11,260 nt of DNA from DASRHY01 sp046765875 (GTDB lineage: Bacteria > Actinomycetota > Actinomycetes > Propionibacteriales > Kribbellaceae). The stretch spans positions 1 to 11,260 of the forward strand of contig JBKPSJ010000388.1 in assembly GCA_046765875.1 (NCBI GenBank). The letters run 5' to 3'. The notes beneath the pieces are model-generated. The model saw only the letters and a list, made by a program, of their open reading frames with translations, ran no database searches and was not told the DNA's origin. The stretch's first letter is position 1. Each line of letters starts with the position of its first letter. The position numbers and the translations under genes were made by a program. Shown here in pieces: positions 5,584-11,260 of this stretch.

Positions 5584-6579
5584 ATGCCTGGTTCGCCCGC
5601 ACTGCACTCCGTTCGCCGCCGCCCGCACCGGGTCGCGGTGCTCGCCCTCGACCCGGTCGTCGGCTATGACATGTCGATCCCGCCGGCGGTGTTCGGATCC
5701 GCCCGGGACGCTGCCGGCCGGCCGCTGTATGCAGTACGCGTCTGCGGGCTGGATCGGACCGGCGTACGCGTACCGGCCGGGTACACGGTCATCCCTGACC
5801 ACGGGCCGGAGGCGCTCGCCTGGGCCGACACGGTGATCATCCCGGGCACCCGGATCGACGGACCGCGATACCACGGCACCGTTCCGGACGACCTGCGTGC
5901 GGCGCTGGCGACGATCCGGCCCGGCACCCGGGTGATGTCGATCTGCACCGGCGCCTTCGTCCTCGCGGCGGCCGGGTGGCTCGACGACCGTCCCGCCACC
6001 ACGCATTGGTCGCATGTCGAGGACTTCCGCGCGCTCTACCCCCAGGTCGAGCTGAACGAGAACCTGCTGTTCGTCGACGACGGCGATGTCCTGACATCCG
6101 CGGGCCTGTCGGCCGGGGTCGACCTGTGCCTGCACGTGATCCGCACCGACCACGGTCAGGAGGTGGCCAACCGGGCCGCCCGTTACTGCGTGGTCCCGCC
6201 GTGGCGCGAGGGCGGCCAGTCGCAGTACATCGAGCGCCACGTACCCGACACGGGCACCGCCGGTACCGCGCCGACCCGGGCCTGGGCCCTGCAGCACCTC
6301 GGCGACGACCTCGATCTGGGCCGGATGGCCCGGCACGCAGGGATGAGCGTTCGCACCTTCAGCCGCCGGTTCAAGGCCGAGACCGGGTTGTCCCCCGGCG
6401 CCTGGCTGCTGCAGCAACGGCTCCTGCATGCCAGGCATCTGCTCGAGACCACCGACCTGCCGGTCGACCGGGTCGCAGAAGCCGCCGGGCTCGGCAGCGC
6501 GGCTGCGCTGCGTCACCACATGCGCGCCCTCCTCGGGGTCGCCCCGCTGATGTACCGCCGTACCTTCCGTGCCGGCTGA
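5584..6579 (+). CDS. GlxA-type transcriptional regulator: DJ-1/PfpI domain plus AraC helix-turn-helix
   Basis: The protein is 331 residues with two domains. Residues about 15-185 form a DJ-1/PfpI (class I glutamine-amidotransferase-like) domain: RVAVLALDPVVGYDMSIP (16-33), ADTVIIPG (81-88) and the nucleophile-elbow signature SICTGAFVLAAAGWLDDR (119-136), with Cys121. This domain is usually a sensor, not an enzyme, in these regulators. Residues about 230-331 are an AraC/XylS DNA-binding domain with two helix-turn-helices (about 244-265, MARHAGMSVRTFSRRF; and about 293-316, DRVAEAAGLGSAAALRHHM). It probably binds the shared region with the divergent MFS transporter and controls it; the effector is unknown. 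The ATG at 5584 is preferred because a -10-like CAAGAT ends 6 nt upstream; in-frame ATGs at 5578 and 5566 remain possible. The open frame extends upstream to 5449, but that would cover the divergent transporter's start. Confidence 0.9.
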   Translation: MPGSPALHSVRRRPHRVAVLALDPVVGYDMSIPPAVFGSARDAAGRPLYAVRVCGLDRTGVRVPAGYTVIPDHGPEALAWADTVIIPGTRIDGPRYHGTVPDDLRAALATIRPGTRVMSICTGAFVLAAAGWLDDRPATTHWSHVEDFRALYPQVELNENLLFVDDGDVLTSAGLSAGVDLCLHVIRTDHGQEVANRAARYCVVPPWREGGQSQYIERHVPDTGTAGTAPTRAWALQHLGDDLDLGRMARHAGMSVRTFSRRFKAETGLSPGAWLLQQRLLHARHLLETTDLPVDRVAEAAGLGSAAALRHHMRALLGVAPLMYRRTFRAG

Positions 6580-6586
6580 CCTCCCG

Positions 6587-6604
6587 CGCCCGCTCGAACG
6601 GGCG
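6587..6604. promoter_or_regulatory. CG-centred palindrome, candidate LacI-family operator
   Basis: CGCCCGCTCGAACGGGCG is an 18-bp near-perfect palindrome: 6-bp perfect arms around CTCGAA, with 16 of 18 positions symmetrical and a central CG. LacI/GalR-family operators are typically even-length palindromes centred on CG. It lies 7 nt after the AraC-type gene's stop and 50 nt before the lacI start, upstream of that gene's probable promoter. It could equally act as a short hairpin ending the upstream transcript, but no T-run follows. Confidence 0.4.
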
Positions 6605-6642
6605 GCGATCGTCATGACAGCGGCACCACTGCCCGGTCGTGC

Positions 6643-6648
6643 AACGAT
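6643..6648 (+). promoter_or_regulatory. Putative -10 element for leaderless lacI-type gene
   Basis: AACGAT matches three of six -10 positions, including the conserved second A and last T, and ends 6 nt before the GTG at 6655. No Shine-Dalgarno-like sequence is seen in front of that GTG. The spacing agrees with the other apparently leaderless genes in the window. No convincing -35 was found. Confidence 0.25.
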
Positions 6649-6654
6649 GACCGC

Positions 6655-7736
6655 GTGTCCACTCCGCGCTCGCGCCCAACGATCAGCGACATCGCGCGCG
6701 CCCTCGACATCTCCAAGGCGTCGGTCTCGTACGCCCTGAACGGCCGCGCCGGCGTCAGCGAGGCCACCCGCCGGCGGGTGCTCGAACTCGCCGCCGAGCT
6801 CGGCTTCCATCCCAACTCGGCAGCGGTGGCGCTGTCGGCCGCACGGACCGGGACCGTCGGAATCGTGCTGGCCCGCGAGCCCGAGCTGATCTCCACCGAG
6901 GCCTTCTACATGCGGACTCTGTTCGGTGTCGAGCAGTACCTCAACGAGGTGGACGCGGCGATGCTGCTGCGGCTGACCGGTGAGCAGGGCGAGGACATCG
7001 AGGTCTATCAGCGCTGGAGCCGGCAGGGCCGCGTCGACGGGTTCATCCTGTTCGACGAGCACGAGGACGACCCAACGGTGCCGCTGCTGGACGAGCTCGG
7101 CGTACCGGTGCTCGTGGTCAGCCCGCGGGAGCGCGACGACGGCGCTGCCCGGTTGATCACCTCGCAGCTCGACACGGTGGTGTTGATGCTGGACCACCTG
7201 GGCCAGCTCGGCCACACCGAGATCGCGCACGTCAGCGGCCCGACCGACTTCGTCCACGAGCGCATCCGGGCGGATCTGTTCACCCGCTGCGCCCGCGAGC
7301 GCGGGATGCGAATGATTGAGATCGAGGGCACCTACCGGTACGACGACGGCGCACGGATCACGGCCGAGTTGCTGGCCGGCCCGCACCGGCCGACCGCGCT
7401 GATCCTCAGCAACGACCTGATGGCGGTGGCCGCCGTACGGGCGGCGGCCGGGCTCGGCGTCGCGGTCCCGGACGACCTGTCGGTGGTGTCCTGGGAAGAC
7501 TCGGCGCTGTGCGAACTGGCCCAGCCCGGGGTCACCTCGGTGGACCATCAGTCGATGCTGCGCGGCCGGATGGCGGCCGAGCTGCTGTTCGACGTGGTGG
7601 CGGGAGCACCGATCTGGTCCGGTACTCGCCGCCACCGGTGCTGGCGCTGCGTGGTTCGACGGCTCCAGCTCACTGCTCGCCCAGCGGCACGTCGCCGGCG
7701 TCACGGCCGGTGCCGTCGAATAACTCCCTCGAGTAA
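6655..7736 (+). pseudogene. LacI family transcriptional regulator with a 1-nt frameshift near the 3' end
   Basis: From the GTG at 6655 the frame encodes a LacI helix-turn-helix (TISDIARALDISKASVSYALNG, residues 9-30), the hinge around AAVALSAARTGTVGIV (56-71), and a periplasmic-binding-protein-like sugar-sensing domain. ALILSNDLMAVAAVRAA (248-264) and DDLSVVSWEDSALCELAQPGVTSVDH (273-298) are typical. At about 7624-7628 (residue 324) the frame is lost. The expected C-terminus, PPPVLALRGSTAPA, continues one frame over and stops at TAA 7734-7736. Restoring one base gives about 360 residues, near the usual 330-350. Left as read, the first frame runs out of the domain and deep into the next gene. 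The regulator probably senses a sugar released by the downstream glycosidases and represses this operon. Its stop overlaps the beta-mannosidase RBS, so the two were translationally coupled. A genuine mutation and a sequencing indel are both possible; most of the fold would survive the change. Confidence 0.85.
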
Positions 7737-7739
7737 GGA
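7735..7739 (+). promoter_or_regulatory. Ribosome binding site of the beta-mannosidase gene
   Basis: AAGGA lies 5 nt before the GTG at 7745 and overlaps the restored TAA stop of the lacI-type gene (7734-7736). A nearer GTG at 7743 is followed at once by TGA, so 7745 is the start. The overlap with the regulator's stop indicates operon structure and coupling. Confidence 0.7.
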
Positions 7740-7744
7740 ACTGT

Positions 7745-10123
7745 GTGAAGACCCCCCTCGGTCAGGCCTGGACCATCACCACCCCAGAAGGCGCCATCCC
7801 CGCGACCGTCCCCGGCTGTGTACACACCGATCTGCTCGCTGCCGGTCGCATACCCGATCCGTACCTCGACACCAACGAGGCGGAACTCGGGTGGATCGGC
7901 CGGACGGCCTGGCAGTACACAACGACGATCGAGACCGGCCCGCCCGCCGACGGCGAGCGTGCAGACCTGGTCTTCGAGGGCCTCGACACCGTCTGCACGG
8001 TGTCCCTGAACGGTACCGAGCTGGGATCGCCGCGCAACATGCATCGCACCCACCGGTTCGACGTCACCGACCTGCTGGTTGCCGGAAGCAACGAGCTCGT
8101 CGTGGCCTTCGAGGCACAGCTGGACGCCGCGGAGAGGCTCAGCGAGGAGATCGGGCCACGGCCGTACACCAACTTCCATCCGTTCAACGCGATCCGCAAG
8201 ATGGCCTGCAACTTCGGCTGGGACTGGGGACCGGACCTGGTCACCGCGGGGATCTGGCGCCCGGCATACCTGCAGCGTTGGCACACCGCGCGGCTGGGTG
8301 ACGTCCGAGTGCTGGCGACGGTCAGCGGCGACACCGGGACTGTAACCGTGCACCCCGAGGTGGTGTCCACGACCGGCGAGCCGGTCGAGGTCCGGGTCAG
8401 GGTCGGCGATCGGATCGCGACCGGCGATGGCACCGTCACGGTCGAGCTCCCGAACGTACGTCGCTGGTGGCCGCGCGGGTACGGCGACCAGCCGCTGTAC
8501 GACGTCGATGTGACGCTGCAGTCCGGCGGCACCGTGCTGGACACGTACGCCTGCCGGACCGGCTTCCGTACCGTCCGGATGGACACCACGCCCGACGGGC
8601 ACGGCACGAGTTTCGTGATCGTCGTCAACGACCAGCCGATCCTGGTCAAGGGCGCGAACTGGATCCCCGACGACTGCTTCCCGAGCCGGGTCAGCCGCCA
8701 CGACTACGCGCGTTCGATCCACGACGCCACCGATGCGGGGATGAACCTGCTCCGCGTGTGGGGCGGCGGCATCTACGAGTCGCGCGACTTCTACGAACTG
8801 TGCGACGAGCTGGGCGTACTGGTCTGGCAGGACTTCCTGTTCGCGTGTGCGGCGTACGCGGAGGAATCGCCGCTGCGCGACGAGGTGATCGCCGAGGCAC
8901 GCGAGAACATCGCCCGGCTCAGCCCGCACCCGAGCCTGGCGATCTGGAACGGCAACAACGAGAACCTTTGGGGCTACGAGATCTGGGGCTGGGCCGACGA
9001 GCTCGGCGACAAGACCTGGGGCCGCGGCTACTATCTCGACCTGCTGCCGCGGATCGTGGCCGAGCTCGACCCGACCCGGCCGTACAGCCCGGGCAGCCCG
9101 TGGTCCTTCGACCCCGACGTGCCCTCGAACGAGCCGACCCGCGGCACCACCCACCTGTGGGACGTGTGGAACACGATCGACTACACGCACTACCGCGACT
9201 CGGTGCCGCGGTTCGTGGCCGAGTTCGGGTACCAGGGCCCGCCGGCGTGGTCGACGCTGACCCGGTCGATCCACGACGTGCCGCTGGCACCGACCTCGCC
9301 GGGAATGCTGGCGCATCAGAAGGCCGCCGACGGCGACGGCAAGCTCACCCGCGGGATCGAGCCGCACCTGAACGTCCCGGCGGACTTCGAGGACTGGCAC
9401 TGGGCGATGTCGCTCCAGCAGGCCCGGGCGGTGACGTTCGGTGTCGAGCACTTCCGCTGCTGGTACCCGGTCAACACCGGTGCGATCGTCTGGCAGCTCA
9501 ATGACTGCTGGCCGGTCACGTCGTGGGCCGCGGTGGACGGCGACCGCCGGCGCAAGCCGTTGTGGTTCGCGCTGCGGCACGTGTATGCCGGGCGGCTGCT
9601 CACGATCCAGCCGCGTGAAGACGGCCTGGTGCTTGCCGTGTGCAACGACACCGCGGAGCCGTGGCAGGCCGACGTGGTGGTGCGCCGGATCTCGTTGTCC
9701 GGCGCCGAACTCGGCCGCGAACGGCTCAGCGCCGCAGTCGGTCCGCGCGGCACCTCCGTCGTACCGCTGACGCTGGCGGCGCTGGACCCGCGACGCGAGG
9801 CGCTGGTGGCGGACGCGGATGGCGTGCGGGGGTTCTGGTTCGGTGCCGAGGACAAGGATCTGGCCCTGGAGCCGGGCTGGAAACAGACCGCGGTACACCG
9901 GACGCCCGACGGGTACGCCGTCGAGGTCGCCGCCGACGGCCTGCAGCGCGATGTGTGCCTGCTCGTCGACAAGCTGGACCCCGAGGCTACCGTTGACGAT
10001 GGCATGGTGACCGTGCTGCCGGGCGAGCGGCACACCTTCACCGTCTCCACCAGCGCTGATCTCGACCCCGCCGAGCTGGTCTCGCCACGGGTACTCCGCT
10101 CCGTCAACCAGCTGGTCCGATGA
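7745..10123 (+). CDS. Beta-mannosidase, glycoside hydrolase family 2
   Basis: This 792-residue enzyme should remove terminal beta-linked mannose from the non-reducing end of manno-oligosaccharides (EC 3.2.1.25) with retention. The N-terminal sugar-binding jelly-roll covers about 1-180, with TVPGCVHTDLLAAGRIPDPY (21-40) and FGWDWGPDLVTAGIWRP (157-173), both strongly typical of beta-mannosidases and not of beta-galactosidases. An Ig-like domain follows, then a TIM barrel from about 285 to 610 (KGANWIPDD, LLRVWGGGIYE). The acid/base is Glu406 in WNGNNE (401-406) and the nucleophile Glu493 in VAEFGYQ (491-497). NTGAIVWQLNDCWPVTSWA (577-595) closes the active site. A C-terminal beta-sandwich completes the normal length. 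There is no signal peptide, so it acts in the cytoplasm on imported oligosaccharides. It sits between lacI and a GH1 gene, with RBS-stop overlaps on both sides, in one operon. Confidence 0.96.
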   Translation: MKTPLGQAWTITTPEGAIPATVPGCVHTDLLAAGRIPDPYLDTNEAELGWIGRTAWQYTTTIETGPPADGERADLVFEGLDTVCTVSLNGTELGSPRNMHRTHRFDVTDLLVAGSNELVVAFEAQLDAAERLSEEIGPRPYTNFHPFNAIRKMACNFGWDWGPDLVTAGIWRPAYLQRWHTARLGDVRVLATVSGDTGTVTVHPEVVSTTGEPVEVRVRVGDRIATGDGTVTVELPNVRRWWPRGYGDQPLYDVDVTLQSGGTVLDTYACRTGFRTVRMDTTPDGHGTSFVIVVNDQPILVKGANWIPDDCFPSRVSRHDYARSIHDATDAGMNLLRVWGGGIYESRDFYELCDELGVLVWQDFLFACAAYAEESPLRDEVIAEARENIARLSPHPSLAIWNGNNENLWGYEIWGWADELGDKTWGRGYYLDLLPRIVAELDPTRPYSPGSPWSFDPDVPSNEPTRGTTHLWDVWNTIDYTHYRDSVPRFVAEFGYQGPPAWSTLTRSIHDVPLAPTSPGMLAHQKAADGDGKLTRGIEPHLNVPADFEDWHWAMSLQQARAVTFGVEHFRCWYPVNTGAIVWQLNDCWPVTSWAAVDGDRRRKPLWFALRHVYAGRLLTIQPREDGLVLAVCNDTAEPWQADVVVRRISLSGAELGRERLSAAVGPRGTSVVPLTLAALDPRREALVADADGVRGFWFGAEDKDLALEPGWKQTAVHRTPDGYAVEVAADGLQRDVCLLVDKLDPEATVDDGMVTVLPGERHTFTVSTSADLDPAELVSPRVLRSVNQLVR

Positions 10124-10127
10124 AAGG
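10122..10127 (+). promoter_or_regulatory. Ribosome binding site of the GH1 gene
   Basis: GAAAGG overlaps the beta-mannosidase TGA stop (10121-10123) and lies 6 nt before the ATG at 10134. The 10-nt gap between the genes and this overlap show that they are co-transcribed and probably translationally coupled. Confidence 0.7.
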
Positions 10128-10133
10128 TCTCCG

Positions 10134-11260
<1,127 letters not shown>

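Noticed and set aside
5531..5602. A 24-residue N-terminal extension of the MFS transporter from the ATG at 5602
   Set aside because: It is not hydrophobic, has no RBS and would overlap the start of the divergent regulator and its candidate operator.
5509..7704. A 731-codon reverse-strand open frame across the AraC- and LacI-type genes
   Set aside because: It spans two clearly recognisable forward genes and an intergenic region, has no recognisable domain, and is compositionally an antisense shadow.
6655..8301. A 548-codon frame read as a LacI-glycosidase fusion or a programmed frameshift product
   Set aside because: After residue 324 the sequence has no domain, and the normal LacI end lies in the adjacent frame. 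No slippery heptamer is seen at 7621-7630, so recoding is unlikely.

Overview
The window is GC-rich (roughly 70% by eye) with strong third-position G/C. Its gene types (MalT-like LuxR regulator, RqlH-type helicase, DJ-1/AraC regulators, LacI-controlled glycosidases), frequent GTG starts and several apparently leaderless genes point to a soil actinomycete. The style resembles Kribbella or another Propionibacteriales member, but that genus guess is weak. No tRNA, rRNA, CRISPR array, insertion sequence or prophage gene is visible.

Layout. (1) 1-818, minus: N-terminal part of a large MalT-like LuxR regulator that runs off the left edge. (2) 943-1389, plus: a YdeI/OmpD-associated small protein. 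(3) 1409-2072: two damaged GNAT acetyltransferase genes, diverging from overlapping -10 elements. The minus one is a 43-codon remnant that appears to join the two ends of a longer gene. The plus one is a BltD-like enzyme with a 1-nt frameshift. (4) 2043-4136, minus: a RecQ-like helicase of the RqlH type with a degenerate phosphoribosyltransferase-like tail. Its promoter resembles the LexA-independent DNA-damage (RecA-NDp/PafBC) promoter. (5) 4193-5530, minus, and 5584-6579, plus: a divergent pair of an MFS transporter and a DJ-1/PfpI-AraC (GlxA-type) regulator. (6) 6655-11260, plus: a LacI regulator (frame-disrupted near its 3' end), a GH2 beta-mannosidase and a GH1 beta-glucosidase that runs off the right edge.

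How the parts work together. The last three genes form a tight operon: the beta-mannosidase RBS overlaps the lacI stop and the GH1 RBS overlaps the beta-mannosidase stop. Neither glycosidase has a signal peptide. The operon therefore looks like the intracellular end of manno- or glucomanno-oligosaccharide use, with import expected from a transporter outside the window. The DJ-1/AraC regulator most likely controls its divergent transporter. The helicase stands alone and is probably damage-inducible.

Nothing here is clearly a new biological system. The observations most worth a second look are the damage-type promoter on the helicase, the collapsed GNAT mini-gene with its bidirectional promoter, and the two single-base frameshifts, which may be real mutations or assembly errors.
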